A stretch of DNA of 64,000 nt from Ichthyophis bannanicus (lineage: Eukaryota; Chordata; Amphibia; Gymnophiona; Ichthyophiidae), in NCBI GenBank assembly GCA_033557465.1, contig CM066033.1, positions 593,804,438-593,868,437 on the forward strand. Reading direction: 5' to 3'. The stretch's first letter is position 1. Every line of letters begins with the position of its first letter. Shown one piece after another: positions 9,878-20,866 of this stretch. The position numbers were made by a program, and so were the translations under genes. The notes under the pieces are model-generated. The model was given only the letters and a program-made list of their open reading frames with translations. It searched no databases and had not been told where the DNA came from.

Positions 9878-11196
9878 TGTGTGATAGGGCTGAAGCCACT
9901 GAAAGCAAGAACTTAGAAAAAAACGCTGTTCCTTACAAAGCAGCTAACGTGCTGAAGATGCAGTTCCCTTGCAGAGCAGCTAGAGGGAGCAGGCATGAAC
10001 CTACAGAGGCTGAGCTAACACACCCGGGTACTGATTGTGCGGGAGCTAATCAGCTCCACCTGAGGGGTAGCCCGGGAAACTCAAAAGTAAAAGGCCTTTA
10101 TAAGCGGAGAGCCAACTCAGAAGAAGTGAGAGAGGAAGGAACCTCGGAAGGGAGCTCAGAAGGGCGCTCAGAAGGGAGTTCAGAGGAGAGCTCAGAAAGA
10201 GAGAGTGAAAGGAGCAGACCCAAAAGAGCCGGAGTGAGAGAGAGATCTGGGAGAGACAGACCGGAAAGAGATCCGCTTGGAAGAAATCCCAAAGGCAGAG
10301 AGCTCAGAAGGAGAGAGCCCAGCCGGGAGAGAGGCCTCTACTCACCAGGAGGATCTGAAACAGGATTAAAAGGTACTGGGAGAAAGAGTCCTGACCGGAG
10401 ATTGACTTATACTAAGAAGCCAAGAAGCTGGACTCTTTACAGGGTCTTCCCAAGTTGCAGAGAGGACAGACAGTATCCAGGAGGCTTCCAGAGGGAGTCT
10501 GCAAAGGAGACCGTGGCCAGAGAGCGGCGCCTGAGTGGGCAACTAAGAGACGCCCTGACTTCACGAAGCCAAGGTACGGTGACTATTTTTTCCCAAAGAA
10601 AGGCACGGCTCCTAGAACGTCTTTAAAGCCAGATAACTGGTCTGAGAGAAAAGGAAGCGGGCAGGAGTTCTTTAAGCCATCACGTAGGGGCATAGGGATA
10701 AACCCTGCTATTTACCTGAAAGCCCTAGAGCAGCCTAGCTGGAAGCTAGGGAGAAGAAGTACTGACTTTCAAACCACAGCAGCCAGGGAAAGATCAAGTA
10801 CAGAGGGAGGCACAAATGAACCAGAGCCCATGCAGGTAGAGCCTGTGGACTCAGTTACATTGTCCCAGGAAGAAGTAATGGACTGCTTGGTTTGTGTCAC
10901 AGGGAGTTTTGAGTCACTCCCTGAGCTGTAACTTATTTAGACAAGCTCTGATATTGTTTTTGTTCATGTTGAGCGAAACGGAAAAAGCTCACTAATTTTA
11001 CTTTGCTCCGAAGTTTGGAAAATCCTGTCTTGTTTTTGCAAGAAGCTGTGAAGTATGTAACAGTTCACTTGTTTAACTATGCTTTGGTAAAAACCCTGAC
11101 AAAGAAGGAGAACACCTTATTTTCTATTACCTAGCGAACCTCAGTGCTTGAAAGGGGAAATAAAAGCCTTATTTACCCTCCATTCTGGTCTACACA
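9878..11196 (+). mobile_element. 3' LTR of the Gmr1-like element
   Basis: The segment starts TGTGTGATAGGG after the polypurine tract. It contains a TATA-like TTTATAAG at 10097-10104 and a poly(A) signal AATAAA at 11159-11164, and ends near TCTACA at about 11196. The end is approximate. A purine-rich tract at 10110-10340 reads as a low-complexity Glu/Arg/Ser ORF and is probably not a protein. No 5' LTR is present: the left end is replaced by CR1 and SINE fragments. Confidence 0.65.
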
Positions 11197-12480
11197 ACTT
11201 ATTCCTCTAAGGAGGAGGACTGCCAAGACCAGGGTGCACCTGGCCTCCAAAAGTCTTTTACCTCCACAAATAATATGCTCAACCTGCCCTTGCAGCCACT
11301 GGCCACCAGGGGGGGGGGGTTTGATGACAATATGCATCCTAACGCTGCACCCTGCAACAGAATTTTGGATCATCTGCACACTGACAGAGCCTGATGTTTT
11401 GGTGCATAATATTCAATTTCTTGACATGTATTTCTCTGCGTTGTAATCAGTAAGAAATGATCAAACTAACTTAGAAGAAATGTCTTGAATAGTTTAGCCA
11501 GAAATGGTTGATTTGCCTCTGACCTCTAATTTTCTATCGGATTGGCATCCAGTATAGTTTTTTTTGTTAACAGTGCCTTGAAAGACATTAGAAATGTTGC
11601 TTTTCTCAAAGATGCACTAATGATTGATGTCATTGCCTCAGTGAGTATGTTCCATGACTGTTTAATCAGTGGTGGGATGTGCCTTGCTCAGGAAAACAGC
11701 CACCAGTTGGTCCAAAGTTGCAGGAAAGGGAGATTCTAGATTTTGGTTGTTGGCAGAATAAACAGAATCAGTTGCAAACTGAGAACTTTGATTGTTAACT
11801 GAGTAATTAGGTCAGCCACAAGTTGGTGAATTCTGTCAATTTTCTCAGAAAATAATTGTGCAAAAGAATTGCAGTCTCACAAAGATTATGCACAAGAATA
11901 CATTACCAATCTTTTTAATTGTGTGAGCCACTTATTAATCTCCATAAAGTTCAGAGACTCCCAGTTCAAACCACCGTTCTTTCTGGACCCCTCCCCTCAA
12001 TGCCAAGCCTGTCCTCACTAGCCCTCTTTATCTCCCTTCCCCTTCCTGTCTCCACCAGTCTCTCTCTCTCACTCTAGCTGGCCCTCATCAGTCCCCCTTT
12101 CTCTCTTCCATTTCTCTCACTAATTTGATCCGTTCTTTTCTCTCTCTTCTCCCCAGCCAATTTCCATGGCCCATAGAGCACAGGTTGGGAACCTCTACAC
12201 TAGTGGATATGCGACTCTGTGGCTGAACAGTTCTTTTACTATAATGAATAGCTGTTACATATGTGAAGACACATTTTAGAAAGCCCATGTATGTGAAGAA
12301 ATCCACGTGCAAGTGCTCAACATGGGAAATTTTATCTGTATTTTAGAAGAGCAAGTTTGTATGTATAAGTGCAATATAAAATTGATGTATCTCTGACCCT
12401 GGGAATACATGTATTTTTTAAAAATGTGCGGTGAACAAATACATGAGTAAGTAGTCAAAAACAGGAATTCTTACATGTGT
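11197..12480. other. Stretch without recognised gene or repeat
   Basis: Mixed-composition sequence with a pyrimidine-rich zone at 12000-12160. No ORF here resembles a known family and no repeat structure is evident. A run of 10 G lies at 11311-11320. Confidence 0.4.
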
Positions 12481-13060
12481 CCTTGTCACTCCCCTTGCAC
12501 TATCACAATTTTCTGAACCCTCTTCCTTGAAGTTCTGGACCCTACAAATCTCCTTTGGGGCTTATGGCCCCTGGATCCACACCCCAAAAGATGTTTCTGG
12601 TGGCCCCAGTAGGCTCCTGACCCCTCACAATGAACTGACTGGTGGCTCGTGGCCCTACTCTTGTACCCCATGTACACTCTCCATAACCCTGACCTACTTT
12701 GCTCATCTTCAACATTGGGAGGCAGGAACAATGCCCACTCGCTCCTGCCTCCATCTTGGAAAATGGCAGCACTTGACCCTGGGATGCACTGTGTGTTGTC
12801 AAACGCTATCATTTTCCAAGATGGCGGCATGACAGAGAGAGTGACTGGGCATCACTCCTGCCTCTCAACAATGAAGATGTGCAAGATGTGTCTAGGGGTA
12901 CTAGGAGTGTGTGTGTGTGTGTGTGGGGGGGGAATCAGGGGTAAGGGAAGAAGGCTATGATCACTCAGTTCTTTGGAGAGATCAGGGGCCACTTAGGTCC
13001 ACCAGATACATCTTTGGGGTAGGGGTGGGGATGAGGGGTAGAGGCCCCAAGGCCACAGAC
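12481..13060. repeat. Unclassified segment with AAAATGGC words and a GT microsatellite
   Basis: It contains ATCTTGGAAAATGGCAG and its near-complement TTTCCAAGATGGCGG, plus a (GT)n tract at about 12907-12924 followed by a G run. Similar AAAATGGCAGTG and CACTGCCATTTTTCAA words occur at 52282-52420. The two segments may be distantly related, but I could not align them over length. Confidence 0.3.
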
Positions 13061-13171
13061 CACCAGTGATATATTGACAACACATACTGTTGTTTCCATC
13101 AGTCTCTGCACTTCGCCTTCTAGCCCATCATAACCAGAGACATCATCTAATTTAGAAATATACATAGCAGT

Positions 13172-13542
13172 CACTGTTCCCTCTAAGCTGTGCGCATGTG
13201 CGCGCGCACACACCTCGCCGAGCGAGCGCACATATTTTACAACAGAGCGCACAAAAATTACAGCTCTGATTCTGATAGAAAACAATACAGACATCTTAAA
13301 ATTTAAAAGATATGATTGTAATTACTAGAAATTTTCCACTTCATTTAGTAATCGCCTATTTTCATTTAATTTGATTAAAATCAATGTGGTGTACATACTG
13401 TATTCTGACGTGTAGTCAAATTTTAAAGTATATAACTCCGAGTGTCGTTATGTGGCGCACAAAAATTTAACCTTCCTTCAAAAGCTGCACACAGCTGATA
13501 TTTTATGCGCACACAGACTACAGAAAATTAGAGGGAACATTG
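13172..13542. mobile_element. hAT-type MITE with perfect 8-bp target duplication
   Basis: A 371-bp element flanked by ATAGCAGT on both sides (13164-13171 and 13543-13550). Its ends are inverted: CACTGTTCCCTCTAA on the left and TTAGAGGGAACATTG on the right. Eight-base target duplications and CA-G-type ends are hallmarks of hAT transposons. It has no transposase, so it depended on an autonomous relative. The ends are GC-rich with alternating purine-pyrimidine (about 13188-13212), while the core is AT-rich. Confidence 0.88.
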
Positions 13543-13639
13543 ATAGCAGTATTATGCTTTAGAATTACTGGTACTTGGAAAGGTATCATTAACAAAAGAA
13601 AATAATAAGCAAGAAAATAGTTATACAGTAAGGTGGTCA

Positions 13640-14195
13640 TTCTGAGCAATGGATATGGGACTGGACGTCCAACCCCTCGCTTAGTCCCGGAATGCAATTC
13701 TGGTCTTAGTGCTCCCCTCATATACAGAGCGGTTGTGTGGGTAGTGCTGGACGTGGGCGAGAGGGGGCAGAGTGGAGGTGGAGTGGGGGCGGGGCAACAC
13801 ACCAGGACATATAGAGGCCATTCAGGTCAGGCCTATGTACATCCCCTGATTCAGAGATGGACGCCCACCTTATTCCTCCCTGATGGGGGAATAAGTGCTG
13901 GGCACAGCTGCAATCATGTCCTACAGCCCCCCAAACCCATCGCACCACCGCTGGAGGGTACCTGCGGCCCGATCCAGGCCTCTGAGGGTTGGGCAGTGGT
14001 ATGCCAGTGCGGTTCACAGTCTGTGCATTCACAGTCTGTGCCTCGGCTGGACGTGCCGGTGTCATGGTGATGGGATGCTACTGCACCGACACACTAGCCG
14101 AAGCATTGTGCGGCCTGTATGGGCAGCCTCCTGGATGTCTCCCTCCAAAGGATCGGGTGCATGTCAGGCCATCTATATACTCGATTCCTCAATCG
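13640..14195 (-). repeat. Unclassified GC-rich repeat, copy 1
   Basis: The segment shares the words GGACGT, a TGTCATGGTGATGGGATGC-like block and the general layout of 15440-16075 (same orientation) and 59209-59765 (opposite orientation). Long open frames on both strands follow from low stop density in GC-rich DNA; none resembles a protein family. Family unknown. Confidence 0.45.
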
Positions 14196-14404
14196 CCAAA
14201 ATTGGGTAGAACTTGGGCTGTCCATGTTTTAGGCACCCTGACAACTCGGCCATGCACCTAATGGAATCGGCCTCCACATGTTCAAGAGACACCATTTTCC
14301 ACTTGGGCTTCTCATTTTTCAGATAATTTGACCATGCTTCTCAGCAGTTCTTCAGGACTTTGTAGAGTGCTTCACCTTTCTCTGAAGTTTAAGCTCAGTT
14401 TCTC

Positions 14405-14620
14405 TCAAAGGAGGGACATTCCACTCTCATCTTGGCTCTTTGGCAGTTTGACACGTGAAATGAAGTAGACATTTTTCGCACTTCGCTGCCACAGGTAATC
14501 AGGAACACTTGGTACGGTCCTTTCCATCGGGATTCTGGGAACTTTTTTCACTGGAATCTCTAGGATTGCAATGGATGACATGATACTAGGCTTCATCCAG
14601 AAGAACAGCAACCATCTTTA
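14405..14620 (-). pseudogene. Endogenous retrovirus integrase C-terminal fragment
   Basis: One minus-strand frame reads a WKGPYQVFLIT segment followed by a FHVSNCQRA-like segment. This is the SH3-like C-terminal part of gamma- or epsilon-retrovirus-type integrases. The frame contains stops. It sits about 180 bp downstream, in element sense, of the zinc-binding piece at 14796-15060, so the catalytic core is missing. Confidence 0.6.
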
Positions 14621-14795
14621 AGTGAAAAGAGTAAGCACTCTGGATTAGATTTTGCAATAAGACAAACTTAAATTTCATTTTTACTAGTAGTAGTATCTAA
14701 CTTCTATAAGGATAAGCTTCTGTTCATCCAGGAAACAAACAATCACCTAACAGTATTTAAATCCTTGAACATTTGAGAAATTGGATATAATCCAT

Positions 14796-15060
14796 TTATA
14801 AATTAAAAAATGGTTCCAATGGCTGTGGCTTGTGCCCTTGACTGATCTTTACAGGTTTTGCAGTGTTGTGCTGTTTACAGATCAGGCAAGTTACACACAC
14901 CTCTTCTGTAATCTTAGCAAATTTAGGATTGTACCAATCTTGTAAGAATTTGTGAATCATGCACCCTTTGCCTTCATGTGTCTGGCCATGATACACAGAG
15001 GCAACATGAGGTAAAGGAAAATCTAGACGCGCCACATGGCCAGTGTGGATTTTCTAGAGC
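14796..15060 (-). pseudogene. Endogenous retrovirus integrase N-terminal zinc-binding fragment
   Basis: The minus strand encodes an HHCC zinc site: a histidine in VYHGQTHEGKG, then CVTCLICK, followed by a PxxISQGHKPQPL linker. This is the typical start of a retroviral integrase. Only this domain and a separate C-terminal piece survive. No LTR could be linked to it. It is an old retroviral relic, not functional. Confidence 0.72.
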
Positions 15061-15439
15061 CCATCAGAATGCAAGTATCAATTTCCAATTGTTGAACATG
15101 TGTCTGAGCTTAGATGACTTCCCAAATTGAAGATAATGGAGACGGCATAATCAAACATTGGGATTGCAGAGTAGAGTGTTCATTTTTTTCCCCTTTACAT
15201 ATTCATTAGACTGACACATCACTTCACATCATTAGATTACCTTCACCAGTTTACTGTCCATCACTTAACACTTTTCACAATACTTCTCATCACTTGCATC
15301 ATTCCACTAACTAAGTACATAGACCTTTCTTCATACCATAGTAATGTATCTTTATATGGCAAGTTTTCTAGAAACATCAAACAACTCTTAAAGCTTAGTA
15401 CTACTTTCAAATTAACTGTAGGTAATATATATTCTTAGC

Positions 15440-16075
15440 AATAAGCAAAACACATTGAGGGTCATTCTGTGCCATGAACAGCGGGGATGTACATCCACAC
15501 TGTTCATCCCCCTGCCACTCCTGTTGCAAAGGCTCTCCATAGGAACAGCACTGTTGTACAGGGAGCCATAGATTGAGGAAAAAGGGGGCAGTCTGGAGGT
15601 GAAGTACGGGAGGGACATGGGCAGGCTGTGACACTGGATGTACAGGGCTGAGTCTGAGGTCAGCCTTGTATGTCCGGGGTTGGCCACAGAGGCGGGGGAC
15701 CACAGTGCCAGGCTAGGATGACATGATGAGGGGGTGCAAGGGGTACCCTGCTGCCTGACCCTGGCCATAGAAGGGGAAAGGACATTGGGTTGGCAGTAAG
15801 GGATTGCGGCTCTGTAATAGAGCCACGGTGCCATGGTAATGAGACGCCATGGCACTGCAGCTCCACTTTGGAGCCAGGCTGAGTTAGCTGGGTATGTGGC
15901 TGGGCATGCAGCTGATCAGAATTGGGGCCAGGCCTACATGTCCAGGCCTTGGACCCAATTCTGATCCTGCAGGCATGTCTAGTCCCCGTGGGATCAGAAT
16001 TGGGTCTAACTCTGTATGCGCCGATTCAGATCGGTCCTACAGGGGCTGGAAGGACAGTTCAGAATCAGCCTTAGT
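15440..16075 (-). repeat. Unclassified GC-rich repeat, copy 2
   Basis: Read on the minus strand, it aligns by eye with 59209-59765: a CCCAATTCTGATC-like block, an ATTACCATGGCACC-like block, a CCGCAATCCC-like block, and AGCCCTGTACATCCAG. Repeated GGCC and TGTCC words occur. There is no coding potential that I recognise, no poly(A) and no clear ends. The mechanism of spread is unknown. Confidence 0.5.
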
Positions 16076-16391
16076 GTCCCTTTTCCTACTAAACTTTCAT
16101 TGGTCTTCCAAAAGGTGGACATGTGCTCATTCTAAATGACAACTTTCTACACATATCTTAATTAGCATTAAACATTTAATATAACTAAAGTCCTTATGAC
16201 ATGAAAATGATTACTTCACATTTTATAACAACAACAATCTTTTTTTTTTTTTTTTATTCACTCTATTTACATTTTACATTACAAACATAACACAACAAAA
16301 ATAAACTCCTGTTACAACACACTAATACAAGCATCAAATAATTTCCCCTTCTCCCCCCCCGACACCTTGCAGACCCAGCCTCCCCCGCCAC

Positions 16392-19300
16392 CTAGCACCC
16401 ATCCACATTAGAGTAGCTATCCAGTGCAGACCATTTTTTATTATCTCCCACTATACCCCTGGAGGCATACATATTATCATATGCTTTTTCATATCGGCTG
16501 TATAAGCAGACTAGATTCCACCAGTGTATCCAACTCAACTTTGCAGAATCTTTCCATCTCATAAGAATTACTTTAATGGCAAGTGCCAGCATAAAATTTA
16601 ACGCAAAGTAATTTTCTTTGATAACATTGGGTATTTCAGCTGCAGCCCTCAAAACTATTATCTTCCAGGAGAGTGGGTGCGTAAAATTTAACACCTGTTG
16701 AATCTTCTTCCAAACAGGCCTCCAATACCCCTGAAGGCTTGAGCAATCTAGTAGCATATGTCTTAACGTGCCAATCTCCTTGTGACAAGTCCAGCAATAT
16801 TGGGACGCTGTATTACTCCACTTAGCTATTCGAACCGGCGTAAGAAACGCTCGATGAGCCAAGAAAAACATGGACTGGGTGAGGGCGGCCGAACGTGACG
16901 GCCGCACCAGTGGCCCCCAATTAGAAAAACAGTGATCCTGCGGTAGACAGATACCTAAATCTGCCTCCCAGACCTTCCTTAGTCCCAATAATTGGATGGG
17001 CCTCTTGCCTCTGAAAAATCCATATATATTCGATGTTCGGCCCTTCTGCACAACAAGCTCTCTGACAAACTCCTCCAGGCCCCATTTGTCCCGCACTAGT
17101 TCAGGCTTTTTTATCTTCTGCCCCACACAATGCTTCAATTGGAGCCACTGATAAAAGCAGGACGTCGGTAGGTTAAACTCCTCGTGCATCATTTGAAAGG
17201 ACTTCCACTGTGTGTTTTGAAACAGCTGCCCCACTCGCCAAATGCCACATTGTTGCCAAACTTTCCAATTGATTGTCCGCTGATTTATTTTGAAGGCCTG
17301 ATTATGCCAGATGGGCATTCTTCTTGAGATAGGGTTGTTAACCCCCAGGCAAAGGGAGAGACTATGAAAAGCTCTTTGTGTGGCCGAGATAACACGCCCC
17401 GCCCTGGAGGGCTCCGGCAAATTCATCCCCATAGCCAAATGAAGTGGGCGCGGAGAAATCAAACGCTCCTCTAACTCTAACCATATAGGTCTCCGATTAT
17501 CAGCTCCCTCCGCCGCCCACAAAACGCCTTGACTTAATATCGCTGCCTGATGATACAGATAAAAATCTGGGAAATTCACACCCCCAGCTTCTTTGGAGGC
17601 TTTCAATTTCTTCAGCGCGATCCTAGGTGTCTTTCCCCTCCAAAGGAAGCGGCAAAGAATCCTCTCAATTTCTTTGTAAACGGATTCCTCAAAAAATGCT
17701 GGAATCATCCCCAGGATATAATTCAATTTCGGCACTAACACCATCTTCAGAGAGTCCAAACGCCCCCACCACGTGAGATGCAAAGGAGACCATTTCTCTG
17801 TAAAAAGTCGTGCTATTTCCTTCAACTTGACTCCATTTAGTCTGAGAATTTCGTCCAGTGGACCGCCGAATTGAACTCCAAGATATTTGATTGATGTGGA
17901 CTCCCATTGAAAATCAAACTGCTGTATCATCGAACGCGTCCCATATTTATTGAGGGGGAACGCAACAGATTTTGTCCAGTTAACTTTATAACCGGACAGA
18001 TCTGAATACCGCCCAATATGATGAAGCACAGGGGAAACCGATTCCGGAGTGAGGAACAGCAACAAGTCGTCCGCATACGCTGAAGTTTTCACTTGAAGAT
18101 CCTCCACCTCAATGCCCCTAATTTCAGTCGATTGCCGCAGCAACAGCAGCAGAGGTTCCAGGGCCAGATTAAATAACAAAGGGGACATAGGGCAGCCTTG
18201 TCGCGTGCCTCTATATAAAAATAAAGGTTGAGACAGCACTCCATTAGCCAGGATCTTAGCTTCAGGCCTGATGTATAACAACTGCACCATGCGAATAAAT
18301 GAGGAAGGAAGTCCAAACCATTCCAACGTGTGAAATAAGAAGGGCCATTCCACCCTGTCAAAGGCTTTCTCCGCATCAATTGATAGACCGATGTAAGGAG
18401 AGTCCAATCCATTGGCGACCTCCAAGATGTTGCAGAATAACCGAGCATTATCCACCGTAGATCGTCCCGCAACAAAGCCACATTGATCCGGATGAATCAG
18501 TATATGCAGGACCTTCTTAAGCCGTGCAGCAAGAATAGAGGAGTATAGCTTATAATCCGTGTTCAATAAGGAGATAGGTCGGTAGTTTCCCACCCGGCTT
18601 GGGTCTCGCCCAGGCTTTGGCAACACCACTATAGTAGCCTCTGCAAAGGCGCCAGGGGAACATGCCTGTTCCTGGAGCCTCTGGTAGTAATGCAACAATT
18701 GCGGCCCCAAGTCTTGGAGAAACAGCTGGTAAAACTCTACTGGGAATCCGTCGGGGCCCGCTGCTTTCCCGCTCTGCATGGTGTTTAACACCTCCTTGAT
18801 GTCCTCCAGCCGTATCGGTTCTTCCAAGACGGCCCTCTGATCCGGTGCTAAGCACGGATGATCGATCTGTTCCAGAAAACTACATATCTCGGCCTGATCC
18901 TTAACTCCTTCAGACGTATATAACCGACAGTAAAACTCCGAGAACGCATCCGAGATATCTTGATCCTTATATAAAGGGCCAGCTTGCTCATCTTCAATTG
19001 CCACAATGTGAGCTTTCTCGGCACGTGGATTAAGTTGGGCCGCCAGGACTTTCCCTGCTCTATTTGCCTCCACGTGATATCGTACTTGCAAAGGGAATGT
19101 AGCCTGCTCTACCGCCGCACTAAGAGCTGAGTTATATTTATATCTCAACTTTTGCAGTCGGATCAGTACCCTGCTATTGAATTGTCGTTGTAAAATTCGC
19201 TCTCCAGCTCGAATCTGTTGGTCCAGAATCTTCAGCTCGTATCGACCTGCCTTGTTTTTAGCAATCACATAGCTCGTTATCTGAGCTCGCATGGAGGCCT

Positions 19301-20195
19301 TAAACGCCTCCCACCAGGCCCAAACAGGGGTATCACTTGCCACATTATTCTCAAAGTACTCTTTTATAGCAGCTCGTAGATAAGCTTTAAAGGACTCATC
19401 CGCTAGCAAATATCTCGGGAAGAACCATGCCGCCTTTTTGCAGGAGGCATCCTTGATATCCATGACAAACACTATGGCAGCATGATCAGAAATAGTAGTG
19501 CTGAGTATATCTGATGCACTGATACTTTGGACTAAGGTTTTTGAGACTAGAAAAAAATCAATTCTTGAGTGAGAACCATGCGGGTGTGAGAAAAATGTGA
19601 AATCTGCTTCAGTTGGATGATGCAGCCTCCAGATATCTACCAAATTGAAAGTCTCCATAATCGAGTGCAGCACTTCCAAGGCTCTCTCCCGTCTGTGAGG
19701 TCTGCTGGGTTTGCGATCAATTAGAGGGTCGAGAGCCAGATTGAAATCTCCCCCGATAATTACTGGAAATCTAGCATATTCTTGAACAGCCTCAGCTAGC
19801 GCATGATAAAAAACAGGGCTGTCGGTATTGGGGCCATATACATTAAAGAAACTCAGCTGCCGTCCCTCCAGGAGAAGTTGCACCCCCGCCCATCTACCTT
19901 CCGCATCTGCCCGAGAAGACAAGATTTGATATTTGAGCGACTTCTTAATCAAAATGGCCACTCCATTTTTCTTCATACATGCAGGAGCGTGAGCCACCAA
20001 ACAGAATTTACCTTGTGCCAGCTTTAACGTTTCTTTGGAGGACAAATGAGTTTCTTGTAGAAGAAGTATCTCAGCATCTTGCTTTTGACAATACAATAAT
20101 ATTTTTTTACGTTTAATCGGATGGTTGATCCCCTTTACATTTAGGGATAGGCATTTAATTATACCCATCTTAAATTGCACTGGAGCCTTACACAC
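16392..20195 (-). CDS. L1 ORF2 protein: endonuclease, reverse transcriptase, Cys-rich C-terminus; intact
   Basis: 1267 residues without a stop. The N-terminal AP-type endonuclease shows LLLQETHL (about 45), YGPNTDSP, GGDFNLALD (about 147-155), SRIDFFLVSK and ISDHAAI (about 235), all catalytic blocks. The RT has GKAAGPDGFP, NYRPISLLN, DAEKAFDRVEW, GTRQGCPMSP and AYADDLLL with the catalytic aspartates near residue 706. The C-terminus carries a Cys/His cluster (CWTCHK...RHMLLDC). The protein performs target-primed reverse transcription in the nucleus. An internal Met at residue 10 (MGIIKCLSLNVKG) aligns better with the second L1 copy (MIFKILSLNVKG), so it may be the real start. Length is normal for L1 ORF2. 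Confidence 0.95.
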   Translation of the reverse strand: MCKAPVQFKMGIIKCLSLNVKGINHPIKRKKILLYCQKQDAEILLLQETHLSSKETLKLAQGKFCLVAHAPACMKKNGVAILIKKSLKYQILSSRADAEGRWAGVQLLLEGRQLSFFNVYGPNTDSPVFYHALAEAVQEYARFPVIIGGDFNLALDPLIDRKPSRPHRRERALEVLHSIMETFNLVDIWRLHHPTEADFTFFSHPHGSHSRIDFFLVSKTLVQSISASDILSTTISDHAAIVFVMDIKDASCKKAAWFFPRYLLADESFKAYLRAAIKEYFENNVASDTPVWAWWEAFKASMRAQITSYVIAKNKAGRYELKILDQQIRAGERILQRQFNSRVLIRLQKLRYKYNSALSAAVEQATFPLQVRYHVEANRAGKVLAAQLNPRAEKAHIVAIEDEQAGPLYKDQDISDAFSEFYCRLYTSEGVKDQAEICSFLEQIDHPCLAPDQRAVLEEPIRLEDIKEVLNTMQSGKAAGPDGFPVEFYQLFLQDLGPQLLHYYQRLQEQACSPGAFAEATIVVLPKPGRDPSRVGNYRPISLLNTDYKLYSSILAARLKKVLHILIHPDQCGFVAGRSTVDNARLFCNILEVANGLDSPYIGLSIDAEKAFDRVEWPFLFHTLEWFGLPSSFIRMVQLLYIRPEAKILANGVLSQPLFLYRGTRQGCPMSPLLFNLALEPLLLLLRQSTEIRGIEVEDLQVKTSAYADDLLLFLTPESVSPVLHHIGRYSDLSGYKVNWTKSVAFPLNKYGTRSMIQQFDFQWESTSIKYLGVQFGGPLDEILRLNGVKLKEIARLFTEKWSPLHLTWWGRLDSLKMVLVPKLNYILGMIPAFFEESVYKEIERILCRFLWRGKTPRIALKKLKASKEAGGVNFPDFYLYHQAAILSQGVLWAAEGADNRRPIWLELEERLISPRPLHLAMGMNLPEPSRAGRVISATQRAFHSLSLCLGVNNPISRRMPIWHNQAFKINQRTINWKVWQQCGIWRVGQLFQNTQWKSFQMMHEEFNLPTSCFYQWLQLKHCVGQKIKKPELVRDKWGLEEFVRELVVQKGRTSNIYGFFRGKRPIQLLGLRKVWEADLGICLPQDHCFSNWGPLVRPSRSAALTQSMFFLAHRAFLTPVRIAKWSNTASQYCWTCHKEIGTLRHMLLDCSSLQGYWRPVWKKIQQVLNFTHPLSWKIIVLRAAAEIPNVIKENYFALNFMLALAIKVILMRWKDSAKLSWIHWWNLVCLYSRYEKAYDNMYASRGIVGDNKKWSALDSYSNVDGC

Positions 20196-20866
20196 CCCTC
20201 TTCCTGGTCCGCACTACCTTTCCAGCAATATCTAGGATGACCAGGCGGGAGGAACATAGCCAGAACTGCAAGGTGTCAACTGTGTCTCTTAAAAGAGAAA
20301 ACATAATGGGTGAACATACACAACTACCACGATAGCCCCCAAGACCCCAGCTATTACCCGGACCCATTAGCATCTAACCATTGGTGCTATCTGAGAAATC
20401 CTGTCTTCCAATACAACAGGTTCAATCTATCTAGGTACATCAATTACATCCTTTGTCATGCTAAATTGCTCACTATTAACATTGTCCTTTCTGACCTGCC
20501 TGCAACACACATATATGCGCCTGCCGAGCAATACCAGGGCACCTAAATGTGTGCAGGAAGGATAAAGGTAACCCCTAACAACCAATCCCGCCCCTGCCAT
20601 ATTACCAGCTCTGATATGGCACGTTAATCCCCAGGCAAAGGCCAATTATTACCCCTACTAGTATTAATAATAGTACCACTAATACTACGAGCCCCCCCCC
20701 TCCCATACCAAGCTGTATTTGCCCCCTTCCATTATCCCTTTACAATATTGCAACAACAAACATATCCAAACTTAAACCGCAGACAGTTACCCTCTGCTAC
20801 AGAGAATCCCTGCATCGCAGCAGCTACTGTCCTTACATAATCAAGCCTTCAGCCCAAAGAACACAG

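Noticed and set aside
9706..10626. 306-codon open frame, Arg/Ser/Glu-rich
   Set aside because: It runs from the RNase H remnant through the polypurine tract into the LTR; the charged run reflects a purine-rich LTR segment.
10455..10931. 158-codon frame in the LTR
   Set aside because: Overlaps the previous frame within the LTR and has no family resemblance.
13633..14070. 145-codon ORF and overlapping antisense ORFs
   Set aside because: GC-rich repeat with few stop codons on either strand; no domain.
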